Source: Ceriagrion tenellum
Lineage: Eukaryota; Arthropoda; Insecta; Odonata; Coenagrionidae
Length of the DNA stretch: 64,000 nt
Reading direction: 5' to 3'
Assembly (NCBI GenBank): GCA_963169105.1
Contig: OY720636.1
Coordinates: forward strand, 67,444,123 to 67,508,122
In this document: positions 32,735 to 45,706 of the stretch, one piece after another
Numbering within the stretch: position 1 is the stretch's first letter
How the letters are laid out: each line of letters opens with the position of its first letter
Position numbers and translations under genes: made by a program
Notes under the pieces: model-generated
Told to the model about the DNA's origin: nothing
The model's input: the letters and a program-made list of their open reading frames with translations, nothing else
Databases searched by the model: none

Positions 32735-33590
32735 GTACTACATCTACATCTACGTCATACCCTGCAAGCCACCCAAAGGGTGTGTGGCAGGGGGTAGTTC
32801 CACACCAAGCATGCATGAATGATATGGTAGAACACCGAAATTACACTGAAACCCGCGTACCACACATGCAAAGCGCCAATTAAAAATCTAATACCCAAGA
32901 AACGTTCTATCTTCAATCGTTCCAACATGCAAGGGATACAAAGACTACTACTACAGATTCAAAATATCATGCATAAATAAGAACATCAATATTTACATCA
33001 TGCATAAATAAGAGAGTAGAGAATATAATGAGAAAGATTTACTGCCTGCCTATTGTCAATACTCGAACTATTCATGACGACGATCACAGCTGTTATGGTC
33101 CCAAATGGTACGCGGAAAAAATGACATTTCATACCTATCGGTTCTACAATCTAGCTGTCTAATTTTATTGGCGCGATCTAATCTGCCGTAGTACGAAGGG
33201 GTTAATAGTATGTTTTTTACGTCGTCAGTAAAATGATTTTCCTGAAATTTATTTAGGAGGTTAAGCCTATAATTTAATCTACGCTGTGATAGCGATTCCC
33301 ATCCTAATTCTTCTAACAGTCCAGACACACTAGCCAACTTATCGTAGCATCGTTTTACAAACCTAGCTCCTCTTCGCTGTACGCGATCTAACTCTGATAT
33401 CAACCCCGTTTTGTATGGATCCCATACACTAACAGCATATTCCAGATGAGGCCTAACGATTGAAAAATAACAACGTTCTTTCACATTCTCATCACATTTT
33501 CGCACTTTTTTATGTTTACTAAAATATAACCAGATTCTTTTAGAAGCTACAGGAGAAATGAAAGATGCAAAAGGCATTGTTCAAAGATTC
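32735..33590 (-). mobile_element. Non-LTR family A copy with RT thumb (minus strand)
   Basis: The ORF 33577-33068 (169 codons) reads CYFSIVRPHLEYAVSVWDP, RVQRRGARFVKRCYD, LLEELGWESLSQRR and NKIRQLDCRTDRYEMSFFPR, the thumb and extreme C-terminus of a CR1/Jockey-like RT. The RT palm is missing (5' truncation). The 3' UTR ends at 32735 in TACATCTACATCTACG (antisense of the GTAGATG tail). This is the longest open stretch of the family here, so it may be younger than the others. Confidence 0.75.
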
Positions 33591-33612
33591 AAAAGGCATT
33601 GTTCAAAGATTC
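33569..33612. repeat. 22-bp perfect tandem duplication
   Basis: AAAAGGCATTGTTCAAAGAT plus TC occurs at 33569-33590 and 33591-33612. It lies at the truncated 5' boundary of the family A copy and could record a microhomology event at integration. Confidence 0.85.
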
Positions 33613-34466
33613 AAAACATGGGAGGGTGAAATCTTTCTAAGTTAAAGGTAAAATTGCTCCATAGGAATAAATTTCGAAAAATCTCGTGCAAGAAGACTTA
33701 AATTAACAGATTAGGGTTCTAAGTCCAGCTGGCAAAGCTTATACAAAGCCACATATTAATTCAGTGCGTTGAGGTGTGGTTGACAGCTGTAGTCGTTCAA
33801 GGTGAAACTACTACTGCATATTCTCAACTACTGCTATGATTGGTAAGTAGTTCTTTGAAGGTTAAAGGAAAAAGAGATTTCCCGGTCTGGAAATCAAATC
33901 CCGTCCGTTCATTCACTCGAAAGAATAGGAAATCACGGATAGCACCGTGGTCTGCCCATCGATCCAGTAAATTCAAGACCGATGATTAGGTTTCATGTCA
34001 GGGAAATATTACTGTTTCATTTGACAAATTTCAACAAATTTCATCATTGAATAGCCGTTCACATTCGTGCATTGCAACTGTGCTGACAAGTATATATGGC
34101 TTAGCAGCATCATTCTTCCTTATACGCCATCATATATTCTGAAAAATCTAGCATCACATTCTCGGACTCTAGGAATGAGCTCTTTCAAAAAAGTGAAGGT
34201 TCGTAATCGACGTGTATTTTGAAGCACCATATTTACCAAACTTGTAGTACAGAGGCAACATCATCATCGATTAACCGGTATTTCTGACTCTTTATTTTTA
34301 TTAATTAGCTGCAAATTAACGTGAATCCGACCTAATAATTCGTGTATATCGGTGAAATCGTGTAATTTAAGTTAAGTATAGGAGATAATTACGCAAGAAT
34401 CATCAGCAATTATTTTTATTTAACACTTAGCGATGTGCTATATGTGAATAACCACGAGTATCTATC
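33613..34466. other. Interval with no recognisable feature
   Basis: AT-rich; a possible degenerate tRNA-like piece (GGAAATCAAATCCCGTCCG near 33890) is too weak to call. Confidence 0.4.
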
Positions 34467-34900
34467 TCTTGAACAGCCCTCCACCCTTCCCTATCTAACG
34501 CTAGTTGCCTTATCTCCAGGTATATCTTCACATGTACTTTCCTTTTTGTTTGGTCAATGAACTCATTCCTGGGTCTTCCTCTGGGGACATACCCCTCTTT
34601 TTTCCCTTCTTTACCTTTTTACCTTCAATTTTGCTCTTCGCTAACCCATTGTATCTCGGGGTGAGTCCAATCCATCCGGTTGTTCATTTCTGTATGATGC
34701 TCCACACGGTCCTCTCCTCACCTACTCTTTTGCACACTTCATCATTTCTTATTTTTTCCGTCCATATTATCTTCAGTACCCTCCTCCAACAACAGGTTTC
34801 GAAGGCTTCTAGTCTGTTCTGATCGGCTTTTTCAATTGTCTAATGCTTCCGATCTATAGAGTGAAACGCTCCACACGAATGTTTTTCCATTATTGTTTTA
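34467..34900 (-). mobile_element. Non-LTR RT C-terminal tail (family B)
   Basis: Read from about 34830 downwards: ADQNRLEAFETCCWRRVLKI, then WTEKIRNDEVCKRVGEERT, the conserved LEAFE-W-RR-L...W thumb motif of endonuclease-type non-LTR RTs, then the GRPRxxFxDQ region in a shifted frame. It ends at CCCTCCACCCTTCCCTATCT. Non-functional. Confidence 0.7.
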
Positions 34901-35030
34901 TCATGATTTATATATTTGAGGAGGCGTTGGATGATTCCATATGGAAAAATTCCTATTTTCCTACAATAGAATCACACGACTACCCATCTTGGACGGTCAT
35001 ACGCCTTCCAATATTTAGATATTAATCAGT

Positions 35031-36979
35031 GACATCTCTCAGGTCCATTGACTCACCCTCAGGCGACATCTCTCAGGTCCATTGACTGACTCTCAGGCGA
35101 CATCTCTCAGGTCCATTGACTCACTCTCAGGCGACATCTCTCAGGTCCATTGACTCACCCTCAGGCGACATCTCTCAGGTCCATTGACTCACTCTCAGGC
35201 GACATCTCTCAGGTCCATTGACTCACTCTCAGGCGACATCTCTCAGGTCCAATGACTCACTCTCAGGCGACATATCTCAGGTCCATTGACTCACTTTCAG
35301 GCGACATCTCTCAGGTCCATTGACTCACTCTCAGGCGACATCTCTCAGGTCCATTGACTCACCCTCAGGCGACATCTCTCAGGTCCAAAGACTCACTCTC
35401 AGGCGACATCTCTCGGGTCCATTGACTCACTCTCAGGCGACATCTCTCAGGTCCATTGACTCACTCTCAGGCGACATCTCTCAGGTCCATTGACTCACTC
35501 TCAGGCGACATCTCTCGGGTCCATTGACTCACTCTCAGGCGACATCTCTCAGGTCCAATGACTCACTCTCAGGCGACATCTCTCGGGTCCATTGACTCAC
35601 TCTCAGGCGACATCTCTCAGGTCCATTGACTCACTCTCAGGCGACATCTCTCAGGTCCATTGACTCACTCTCAGGCGACATCTCTCGGGTCCATTGACTC
35701 ACTCTCAGGCGACATCTCTCAGGTCCATTGACTCACTCTCAGGCGACATCTCTCAGGTCCATTGACTCACTTTCAGGCGACATCTCTCAGGTCCATTGAC
35801 TCACTCTCAGGCGACATCTCTCAGGTCCATTGACTGACTCTCAGGCGACATCTCTCAGGTCCATTGACTCACTCTCAGGCGACATCTCTCAGGTCCATTG
35901 ACTCACTCTCAGGCGACATCTCTCGGGTCCATTGACTCACTCTCAGGCGACATCTCTCAGGTCCATTGACTCACTCTCAGGCGACATCTCTCAGGTCCAT
36001 TGACTCACTTTCAGGCGACATCTCTCAGGTCCATTGACTCACTCTCAGGAGACATCTCTCAGGTCCATTGACTGACTCTCAGGCGACATCTCTCAGGTCC
36101 ATTGACTCACTCTCAGGCGACATCTCTCAGGTCCATTGACTCACTCTCAGGCGACATCTCTCAGGTCCATTGACTCACTCTCAGGCGACATCTCTCAGGT
36201 CCATTGACTCACTCTCAGGCGACATCTCTCAGGTCCATTGACTCACTCTCAGGCGACATCTCTCAGGTCCATTGACTCACTCTCAGGCGACATCTCTCAG
36301 GTCCATTGACTCACTCTCAGGCGACATCTCTCAGGTCCATTGACTCACTCTCAGGCGACATCTCTCAGGTCCATGGACTCACTCTCAAGCGACATCTCTC
36401 AGGTCCATTGACTCACTCTCAGGCGACATCTCTCAGGTCCATTGACTCACTCTCAGGAGACATCTCTCAGGTCCATTGACTCACTCTCAGGCGACATCTC
36501 TCAGGTCCATGGACTCACTCTCAAGCGACATCTCTCAGGTCCATTGACTCACTCTCAGGCGACATCTCTCAGGTCCATTGACTCACTCTCAGGCGACATC
36601 TCTCAGGTCCATGGACTCACTCTCAGGCGACATCTCTCAGGTCCATTGACTCACTCTCAGGCGACATCTCTCAGGTCCAAAGACTCACTCTCAGGCGACA
36701 TCTCTTAGGTCCATGGACTCACTCTCAGGCGACATCTCTCAGGTCCATTGACTCACTCTCAGGCGACATCTCTCAGGTCCATTGACTCACTCTCAGGCGA
36801 CATCTCTCAGGTCCATTGACTGACTCTCAGGCGACATCTCTCAGGTCCATTGACTCACTCTCAGGCGACATATCTCGGGTCCATTGACTCACTCTCAGGC
36901 GACATCTCTCAGGTCCATTGACTCACTCTCAGGCGACATCTCTCAGGTCCATGGACTCACTCTCAGGCGACATCTCTCA
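35031..36979. repeat. 34-bp minisatellite, about 57 units
   Basis: The unit, about GACTCACTCTCAGGCGACAT followed by CTCTCAGGTCCATT, repeats head to tail. Variants are point changes (CGGG for CAGG, CCATGG, CCAATG, CCAAAG, TTTCAGG, GACTGAC). Variant spacing shows block duplication: TCACTTTCAG at 35291, 35767 and 36005; ATTGACTGAC at 35081, 35829, 36067 and 36815, all multiples of 34. The ORF at 36442-36708 is just the repeat read in frame (34-residue period) and is not a gene. Confidence 0.97.
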
Positions 36980-37814
36980 AGCCCATCTCTCAGGTCTCTG
37001 TGATCGCTCTTGTCATCCAATGGAAGAATTATAAATGCCAGATTTCATTGATATTTGACTATGACTAACATAATTAATGCAAATCTCTGATGATACGCTG
37101 GAATAATCCGATATTTCGTACCAAACGACGATCAAAGCCTGGCGCGATCTCCTATATCGTCATACTAACCAATTTTTTATGTAAATTAAATATGAGGAAA
37201 TACACGGGAAAGGTTTTCCATTTCCATACAGTTAACACTTGGTTTTATTTGAAAATAAGCTATCAATTTGTAAGTGATGTAAATGGTATTGGAACGCTTG
37301 GAAGACGAACGAACAAACAGAATTTTTATATATTAGATATGCAACGTTGTGAGAGAATTTATCCATTTCAAAGACTGTTTGTAATTTTTTAACTCTTATC
37401 GACATTGTCTTGCCCGAATCGAGTCAGTTCAATTCAGTGACTACAAATTCAGTATCGTGCATTGCAAAGGTGAACAGCTAAATTTTCCTTGGGCACGTGG
37501 TAACATTTATCACAGTATGTCGGGGATGAGACCAAACGTAAACAGGAAGTCAGTTATCAAAACCTGAATATATCTCCCATATTATCAATTACTTTTCTGA
37601 AAACAATATGTTAGATGCCTCAACATCTAATTCCCGTTTAACCAGTTATTGGGCAATGGTTTTTAGGCAGACATTGAGATAAATAAAGGTTGTGCGAAGA
37701 GATACGCTGAAATGAACTTCCATTAGGAAAGTTTACATCTGAGCCAAAATTCTTCATTTTCAAACCAATATATCACCATAATAGAAACTAGGTTTAGTTA
37801 AACGTATAATTGGA
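36980..37814. other. Interval with no recognisable feature
   Basis: AT-rich sequence with no supportable gene or repeat. Confidence 0.45.
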
Positions 37815-38096
37815 AGGTCCTACGAAGAAAAAGTTGAAGAAGAGAGAAGCTACTTCTCCCTAGTTAGGCCACACCTCGAATACGTCGCGAGCATTTGGGA
37901 CTCTGTACTAAAGATTTAACTTTAAAAAAAATTAACAAAATGTAATGAAAACCAGCACACTTAGTTAAAAACTGCTACGAATGATCATATAGTGTCTCAC
38001 AACTTTTAGAGGGATTAAGGTGGGAGCCCCTAGAGACTCGGAGGCTACTCGCTGGGCTTAGGTTGCTAGAGATATTCAGAACTGGTGTATTTCAGA
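37815..38096 (+). mobile_element. Non-LTR family A copy, part before the hAT insertion
   Basis: Shares KRIIGRSYEEKVEEER / LVRPHLEYVASIWDS-type coding and the CACAACTTTTAGAGGG landmark with the 49545 copy. Alignment stops at 38096 and resumes at 44657, after the hAT element and its 8-bp target duplication. Confidence 0.75.
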
Positions 38097-39526
38097 CAGG
38101 CGCGGATCCACGTAGGGGGGAACTGGGGGAACGTCCCCCCACCCCACCCAAGCCATTAGAGAAACCGGGTGATATTGAGGGTCAGAAGGAGAAGGGTGGA
38201 GGAATGGTTTGTGGGTGGGAAAGCTTGGATGGGTCTGGATCGCTACAAATTAGTGACCGGTCGTCAATGAGTTCAAGGGAAAGAAAAGGAGGAGGGCCGC
38301 TGGGAGGGGTCTAGATTAATACTATGTAATGTATGAGTTTATATTATGCAATTGAGAAATAAAATCTGTTATACATAACTTGTATTTTAACTTTAATTTC
38401 CCTTTTTCAAAATAAAGATAGATATTTATCAGCTATAAAAATTATAGGGGTCAACATTATTCTTCCACAATTGTTGATCATCAAACGAAGTGTTATTCAG
38501 AATTTAAAAAATATTTTGTAAATTATGGTTTTCTCCTTTCTTTAAGTCCATAGAATAACTCGAAAACCCACGAATCCCCATCTCTACGCTCTTTTCTCCA
38601 TCAATTCAGTTAAATTCAGCCACTTTCTCAAGGAAATAACTCAGACTTTTGACAGACTTTTTTCAATAATATTGGTGACTTTTTAGGCGAATTTTTTCGC
38701 AAAATTGAAGACTTTTTTTCCTCGCTCTAGTAATGACTGCTTGTCAATGATTGCGAATACTGTAGAACAGTGTAACAGGTGTTGAGTTCAAAGGAGGGGG
38801 AGGGACGAAAGGAAGAGAATGTGCGAAAGTGGGCTGGGAGGTGTCGTTGTCATCACGGTGACAATGTTGGTGACAATACGGCTCTCTGTGGATGGGCTAC
38901 CATCCACACTTATTGTTTTACATAAAAATGTTGCAAAAACGCGGCCTTCTCCCTTCCAGTTTGGTCTTTTGTTACTGTGTTGGTGACCGGTGTCAGTGCC
39001 AGAGTGTCTTACAATTTTGAAATTAGGATTGAATCGCGTTGTTGACATGTTGTTCCCTTAAGTTCTATTCAGTTCAGTGTTTCGTCGTGCTTCTGTTCTT
39101 CTCACTTCTCCTAGTTACATGTGTTTCAGACTTGAATATTCACAAAATAAGCATGGTAAGTAGAACAGCTCATTATAGACATAGCAGTTTTTAGCGTATT
39201 CCGAACGAAGTTATATCGCTCAAATCGCCAGAAGTGTTTGCCGTTGACCGTTGTACGGCTAAAATATTTGCAGTCTAATATCATAATGCATGATATTTTT
39301 GTGCCGTAAAGACTTGGCGGGTTCACTGACGCGATATCGGACTCCGCGGACTCTCGAGTATTTCTGTCTCTCGTTCTTGTATTGTTTCCTTGTCATCACA
39401 ATCGCTATCTCACTTTCGTTTTCTTTCTCCCTTCTGCTCTAACCCACACCTATTACAACACCTCTTTCTGCGGACTTCGCGTCGTTCGCTGTCTGTCTGT
39501 TCGCTAACGCAATGCGATAAACGTTA

Positions 39527-40860
39527 TGCCCCGTTCACACTACCACGGTACATACCGAGGTAGAAACCCTGCGCGCATTCGCACTACCAATCGTAATCCA
39601 GGGCTGAAGTATGAAGTAAACAAGTGACTAGCGAATAGCGATATTTTGAAGGAAGTGGAGACGATGTTGGTGGTTTCATTGGTTAGGCTGTTTAATTGTT
39701 TTGAAGTACTGATAAGCTCGATACCGTAATTATTCATCTGTGGAAGCATCCAGCATACAGTAATTTCTTATTACTCAGATTTGCAGAGTTGATTACATGA
39801 ATTATGTGGCATAAAATGCAGGCTTTAATCGTACAGGCTTTGGCTTTTCACCAGCTTTATGCTACACTGAGAAATAGAAGGGCCATCCTCATGGAGCAGC
39901 AGCGACGGTATTGGAGGTGGTAGAAGACTTTTGTGCTGCCGTACTACAGCACTCCAATAGGTTCATTAGCCTGATGTAGCAAAGCACAGCATTGAGAAAA
40001 CTGCTTCAATTGCTGCTTCAATCAAAACTGCCTCTAGGAAATTTTGCGTAGTTGAATATCAAACTTCTAAAAAAGTAAATTTAATTATGACCATTCCGTT
40101 TCAAACACAATTATTGAATAGAATCCTAGGTGATAAGCCCATATAATAGAGAAGTAGTAATCGGCCCCCATAAAAAACAATTACTTCAATTTAAATAAAT
40201 ATTTTTGTTAAAATGCACACCTAAAAAAGTTAGTAATGTACGTGGGAGGAAGAAATTGATAACGTCATTTAAATGTAATAAGTGAAAAACACTTGATTTA
40301 CACTAAAAAAATTGTTCACTACTTGCCCATGACGAGTTCTCTCGACTAATATACCCCTATCATGTAAAACAGTCAAATACGACATCTTCCAAAACAATAA
40401 TTCTTAAGTGAAACCTAATAATATTCTTCTTCCAACGACTTGCTGATGATTCTTGGGAAGGACGTGCTCCACAATGTTTTTCTCGCGTCCAACATGGACA
40501 AATACACGTATACTATGTTAAATTCCGCTAAATTATATTGATCCTAATACAGCAATTGAAACGAATAGCACACAACTTCATCAAACTATCTTGCAAGTCC
40601 GGTTCATTATATAAATCCAGATAAATTTCCTCATCTACTGAAAAAGCCTTTCCGTGATCCATTTTGGCGTTTAAATTACCCTATCGTCCTTTTCTTACTT
40701 CCTTTTTCAACCATTTCAACCATGTCAGCCGCGCCTAACCTATAGTTAGTGGCAGCGGTTGGAACTTCGGCTTAATCGGTAACAAACGAGCGTTCAGGCA
40801 TTGGTTAACGCCTACCGCGGTACGAACCACGGTCGTTATCGTAGTAGTGTGAACGGGGCA
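39527..40860. mobile_element. PIF/Harbinger-like element with TTA target duplication
   Basis: TGCCCCGTTCACACTAC at 39527 is the exact complement of the right end at 40860, continuing imperfectly (ACCACGGTAC / ACGGTCG region). TTA flanks both sides (39524-39526, 40861-40863), the 3-bp signature of PIF/Harbinger elements. An internal stretch near 39815-39960 reads IVQALAFHQLYATLRNRRAI then EQQRRYWRW, resembling the start of a Harbinger nuclease, so this is probably an internally deleted copy and not a pure MITE. Confidence 0.8.
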
Positions 40861-41101
40861 TTACAATCATCATCACCATTTGTTTTGCGAGGAAAAATCT
40901 CATTAAGAACAGCACTTCCGTCTTGGTCTCATTTATTGGAAGTAAAATCCTTAATTTTAAACAGAAAAATACCATTTTGTAATCTTTAATTTTAATAAAT
41001 AAATCGGATACTCGAGGTTCTACTGTAAAAACCATAAAAAATTACAAAAGATGATAATGCGAAGTCACATCCCTGACTGAGTCTTTAAAAATCTGTTTCA
41101 G

Positions 41102-43761
41102 ATGCATCGACGGAAAGACAAAGAACAACCCCTAATATCATCTTTTCTCATGCAACCTACGAAGAAACTTCGACCAAATGATGATTCAATTTCACTTCAT
41201 ACTGAGTCAGAGTCACGGAAAGAAACTCTTTGCCTAGATACGAAGCGTATACCAACTTTACCATCTGAATCAATATCAAGTTCTTGTTCTTCACATAATG
41301 CAAATAATAACATTAATGTCGATTCTGATATTGGTGAGGGGATTCAGGGGAGTCAGCCTCCGCCCTCTACTCCTACTTCAAAAGCATGCGTTTCTGGCAT
41401 CCCTTCACGAGATTTTGGCTACTACATAGGCCAGCAAATAAGTGAATACATAAAAAGTGTTATTGGAAAATCCATGGACTCCTCCTTATAACTACGATTT
41501 CCTTTACTCCAACAGAACTGTGTCAGGGCAGACGAAGAAAACTTCGTCAGGCATGACCATTTAAAAAGTTATGAAGATTGGCTAGTTTTGTCCCATTCTA
41601 AAAAAGGGCTTTTTTGTAAATATTGCCCTTGGTTTACAAATAACAATGAAGGGGGATTTCCTAAAACCGTAGCCTTAAAAGCTTTAGTAACAGAGCCTCT
41701 AACAAACTTTAAAAATCTCATGGGAGTAAAAGGTGACCTAGAAAAACAAAAGAATTCACTATACCATAAAAATGCTCTCTCAGCTGGAAAATATTTTTTT
41801 TAAACCTTCTACAACCCTAAAGAGGACGTTGTAAACAAATTCAATGAGCACAGCTGAAGCAATCCCAAGAAAATGGAGCAAGATTACTGCCAATAGTCAA
41901 AACGATCATAGTGCTTGGCCGACAAAACATCCCCTTCAGAGGTCATCGTGATGATAGGAAACTTACAGATAAAAGCCCATTGCATAATGATGGAAACTTC
42001 AGAGCTTTGCTCCGTTTTAAAGTTGATGCAGGTGACAAAGAACTAGAAAAAACACTTGCAGACTGCTTCTAGTTGACCAACTTATATCAGCAAACCGACT
42101 CAAAATGACTTAATTGAATGCTGTAGGTTAGAGATTACAGAAACTATTGTCCCAAGAATTTTACAATCCAGATTGTTCTCAATCGTGTTTGATGAAACGC
42201 CTGATATCTCATCTAAAGAACAAGTGACTCTGGTCATCAGGTAGGTCCACATTAGACAAAGAGCTGAAATCAGAGAAGATTTTGTGTCTTTTGTTGATAC
42301 TTTTTAAGGTATCAAGAATTTGAAAAAAATAGTGAAGATTTTTTGGATCCTAAAGACTCTGAGGTTGATGATTTAATCAATTCCAAGCCCAAATCCAACA
42401 AGGATACCAGGAACCATGGTGAATTATCATTGACAGGAGAGTGTTTAGGCCAGATTGATATCAGGGAGCTGAAGTCTTTGCGACTTCCCTTTGAAGGATG
42501 TGTTGGCATTGGTCACCGAGGGATGCTCAGTTATGCTATCAGATATAGGAGCTGTAAAAGAAATTCAAAAATCAGCAAGTAATGCTATAACGACCCTTTG
42601 CTACAACCATAAATTTACCTTGAACATTTCCCAATCAGAAAAAGTGGCAACGAATGATAAAACTGTATCTTTGATCAAAGAGGTGACTTCATTCTTTGCT
42701 TTTCCCAAAAGAGTTACAGCACTCAATGACCATCTTGGAAGAAACCTCAAGCGGCTGTGTGAAACCAGATAGGTTGAAAGACACGATGGAGTTTTACAGT
42801 TCGTTTCAAGCTTGCCATCAATAGTAGAACCATTAGACGAAATCAGGCAGTGGAAAGATAAAAACTCAGCAGGAAAAGCATCAGTACTGGTAGGGGCTTT
42901 GTGTGATTCAGAGTTTATAGTAAGCCTGTTCTGTCTAGGTGACATTTTAGCTCGCACTCTTCCCTTAAGTACTCTGCTACAAAGAGAATCTCTCGATCTT
43001 GCTAAAGCTGGTCGGGTAGTAAGGGACTTGATTTTTCATTTAGAGATCAAACGCTCAGAAGCAGAAACACACTTTAAGGACATTTTCTCAAAAGTTAATG
43101 AAATGGCAAAATCACTTGACGTAGAAGTTAAAATGCCAAGAACTTGCGGTCGTCAAACCAAAGGGCAAAACTATGACACACAATATCCTGAAGACTTTTT
43201 AGAATAAGTTCGCACATTCCACTATTAGAAAGTGTATGTACAGATTTGAAAACAAGGTTATCTAAAGATGTTTTGGATGCTTTCAAACTGCCTTTATTAT
43301 TATCTGAGTCCATTGTAAATTTGTCAAACACGGAGTTAATGGAAACCACCGAGTGCCTCGTAAAAAGGCTTTCTACTTTGTTGGAAGGCGATGAAAAGGT
43401 ACTGAGAATGAGATTAAATGGAGAAATCGGTTTATGGCAACAAAAATGGAACATTGTAGATAGTGTTAAAGGAAAACCTTTTCCGAAGTCAGCAATTGAG
43501 GTTCTAAATGTATGTGACAAAGACATTTACCCAACAATTCCAACTCTTCTTCAAGTTCTTTGCACTTTATCTGCAAACAATGCCAGTGCCGAGAGGTCGT
43601 TTTCTTCACTACGACGGTTAAAGTCCTGGACTAGAGCAACGATGGTGCAAAAAAGACTGGTGGGACTAGCACTTCTACATATCCACCATGACATTGACAT
43701 TGAACCAGCAAATGTCATAAATCTTCTTGCTAAGTCCAAGAGTCATCGTCTAATTATGTAG
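41102..43761 (+). pseudogene. hAT transposase (TTF finger, ZMYM/RNase H-like)
   Basis: Visible from N to C terminus: a Ser-rich leader with FLMQPTKKLRPND; a TTF-type zinc finger (YEDWLVLSHSKKGLFCKYC, about 41570-41640); GNFRALLRFKVDAGD and IVFDETPDISSKEQVTL (catalytic-domain start with conserved D, about 42000-42240); IGTEGCSVMLSD-like block (second catalytic D region, about 42510); LCETRWVERHD-type block with the W codon changed to a stop (about 42756-42780); and the C-terminal dimerisation block NASAERSFSSLRRLKSW (43580-43630) ending at 43761. Frames change at about 41480, 41803, 42300, 42500, 42770 and 43207, so it is inactive. Order and spacing equal the family norm. Confidence 0.85.
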
Positions 43762-44656
43762 AACAATGGGATAGTGGCTAAAACGTAAATATGCAACTTT
43801 TTTTTATTAGGTAAAACAGCTAAACATTTTTAATTTTCCAAATTTGATGAACAAAACTATAAGAGTATGTGATTTTTTTTTAAATTCGAGTACAGTTTGA
43901 ACGAAGTAAGTTTTTTCCAAGCATTGTTTGTTGTTTTGTTCACGGTTTGATATTTCGCTTACTGTTTACAAATGTAACAGTAACATTGTTTTAGAAACAA
44001 AATAAATTTTTTATCATAAACTATAAACAAAATAACTGATTGATAAAATTTTTATGAACATGTGTTTTTAAATTTTAGATGTTTGACCTCCTACTTAGTA
44101 TATTTTGGCTAAGTCAAGATTGGTTTAAAATAGTGCTCTATTTTAATATTGTTTTTTTTTTCTACACGATGCTTGCAAAGAGAACATAAAAATTAATATT
44201 TTTATTGTGTTTGTGCTGTGTAGCACAACACAAGCACAACTGAGTTATGAGATCGTGGAGTAGACCTAAGTAAGGGGTGCAATTTGCATTTAGATGGTTT
44301 AATTATATTTTACCGTTCTTTTCTATAGTTTTTTTGCCATTGATAAGGTTTCAATTATATTAGTTTAGTCACTAATTTACTAACTTATAATTAAAATGTC
44401 TTTGAAAGTATTTATGTGAAATTATTTTATATACTAACAGCTTTTTTTAATGTACCATACAAAGTGGGTTAAAACGTTAACGAGAAAGGTACAATGAGAG
44501 GTGATTTTTGATTTTTTAGATTTCAAAATATCTTAAAAACGCAGTCTTTGGTGTTAAGTAAAAAAAAGTTTTGCTGAGAGGTATTCCAGACCCCCCCGGA
44601 AGAGTAACTCTGAAAGTCCCCCACCCCCCAAAAACTCTGCTCTGGATCCGCCCCTG

Positions 44657-44912
44657 GTTTCAGAGCGACCCAGAGAATGTTATCGTGACGCCTCAACACA
44701 TCTCTAGGCCTGACAGAAGCAATAAAATAAGAGAGATAAATTGCCGAACAGATAGGTACTAAAACTCATTCTTCCCGCGCACAATAAGTGACCACAATAA
44801 AAACTGAGCTCCACTAAATACACTTTCATAATACATGCCATCATTTTACCTCCCAAAACCTTATATTTTTACACGACTGGTGACATATACCCCCTCCCAC
44901 GCGCCCATGCGG
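44657..44912 (+). mobile_element. Non-LTR family A copy, part after the hAT insertion
   Basis: Continues from 38096: GAGCGACCCAGAGAATGTTA, SRPDRSNKIREINCRTDRY coding, then the 3' UTR to CGCCCATGCGGCC. The terminal GTAGATG repeats are missing and family B sequence starts directly at about 44913. Confidence 0.8.
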
Positions 44913-45230
44913 CCCTAAGAAATTATGAAGTGTACAAAAGAGTAGAAGAGGAAAGGGTCATATGGAATATAAGACAGAAAAGAAGAACAAGGTGGATTGG
45001 AGATACCCTGAGACACATTGGGTTCGTGAAGAACATAACTGAAGGTAAAATAGAGGGAAAAGACCCTAGTGGAAGACCCAGGAATAAGTTCATGGATCAA
45101 ATAAAGAGTAAAATATATAGGAAGAGATACCAGGAAGTAAGGGAACAAGCATTAGATAGGGAAGGGTGGAGGGCTGAAGTCAATCAATCTTAGGATTGAA
45201 CAACCGATAACTTATGACCACTTCAAGTGC
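44913..45230 (+). mobile_element. Non-LTR RT C-terminal tail (family B), open copy
   Basis: The open frame reads EVYKRVEEERVIWNIRQKRR, TRWIGDTLRHIGFVKNI, EGKIEGKDPSGRPRNKFMDQ and REQALDREGWRAEVNQS then stop, the C-terminal end of an endonuclease-type RT. It is the least damaged family B tail here and serves as reference for the others. 5'-truncated; only about 87 codons remain. Confidence 0.75.
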
Positions 45231-45706
45231 AGAACTATATTCTATGGAAGGGACGTGAACTGATGATCATTTTTTACGATGATTTCATTTGTTACGGAAC
45301 AAAGGAAAGTAAAGAGAACATTGTGCTGAAACTTCCTTTTTTTACTTTTCAACTACTCCTTGATTTTGCCGCGCGGCCCGATGAAAGGATCAGGATAACT
45401 GAATAATTTTAGCTATTTTCACGCATCATCTCCGGTTCCTGACACTCTTCATATTCCTTTTCCTGATACTAAATGATATTGACTCAAAACATTCTCTGCT
45501 TACCTCTACTCCGTTCGCTTCACAACCACATTTCTTTTTCGCCGTTCGAGGGTTAATCATTTTCACAGGATGATCAAACTTGTACGCCGCGGTCTGATCT
45601 TACCAATAGAATATCGGAACCATCAGAACGTTCGACTAGCATTCTTTCATAGCCTACACATTCGTCACCGTATAATTCATAGTCCAACAACAAAAACTTC
45701 TCATAT
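45231..45706. other. Interval with no recognisable feature
   Basis: No supportable gene, RNA or repeat. Confidence 0.45.

Larger units (their letters stand above)
38097..44656 (+). mobile_element. Complete hAT transposon (6.56 kb, itself interrupted)
   Basis: Ends are CAGGCGCGGATCCA at 38097 and, reversed, CAGGGGCGGATCCA ending at 44656. The 8-bp flanks ATTTCAGA (38089-38096) and GTTTCAGA (44657-44664) match at seven of eight bases, and the uninterrupted sequence GTGTGTTTCAGAGCGAC in another family A copy (58697) shows the empty site. The transposase gene is on the plus strand (41102-43761). A PIF/Harbinger-like element (39527-40860) sits in its 5' part. A splice donor at 39155/39156 (GCATG|GTAAG) and an acceptor ending at 41101 (TTTCAG|ATG) suggest a 5' untranslated exon and a long intron. 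Confidence 0.9.

Noticed and set aside
36442..36708. 88-codon ORF with 34-residue periodicity (SIDSLSGDISQVHG...)
   Set aside because: Pure translation of the 34-bp minisatellite; three units make one protein period.
35031..36979. CRISPR-like array
   Set aside because: There are no unique spacers; the repeat units are contiguous, and the genome is eukaryotic.
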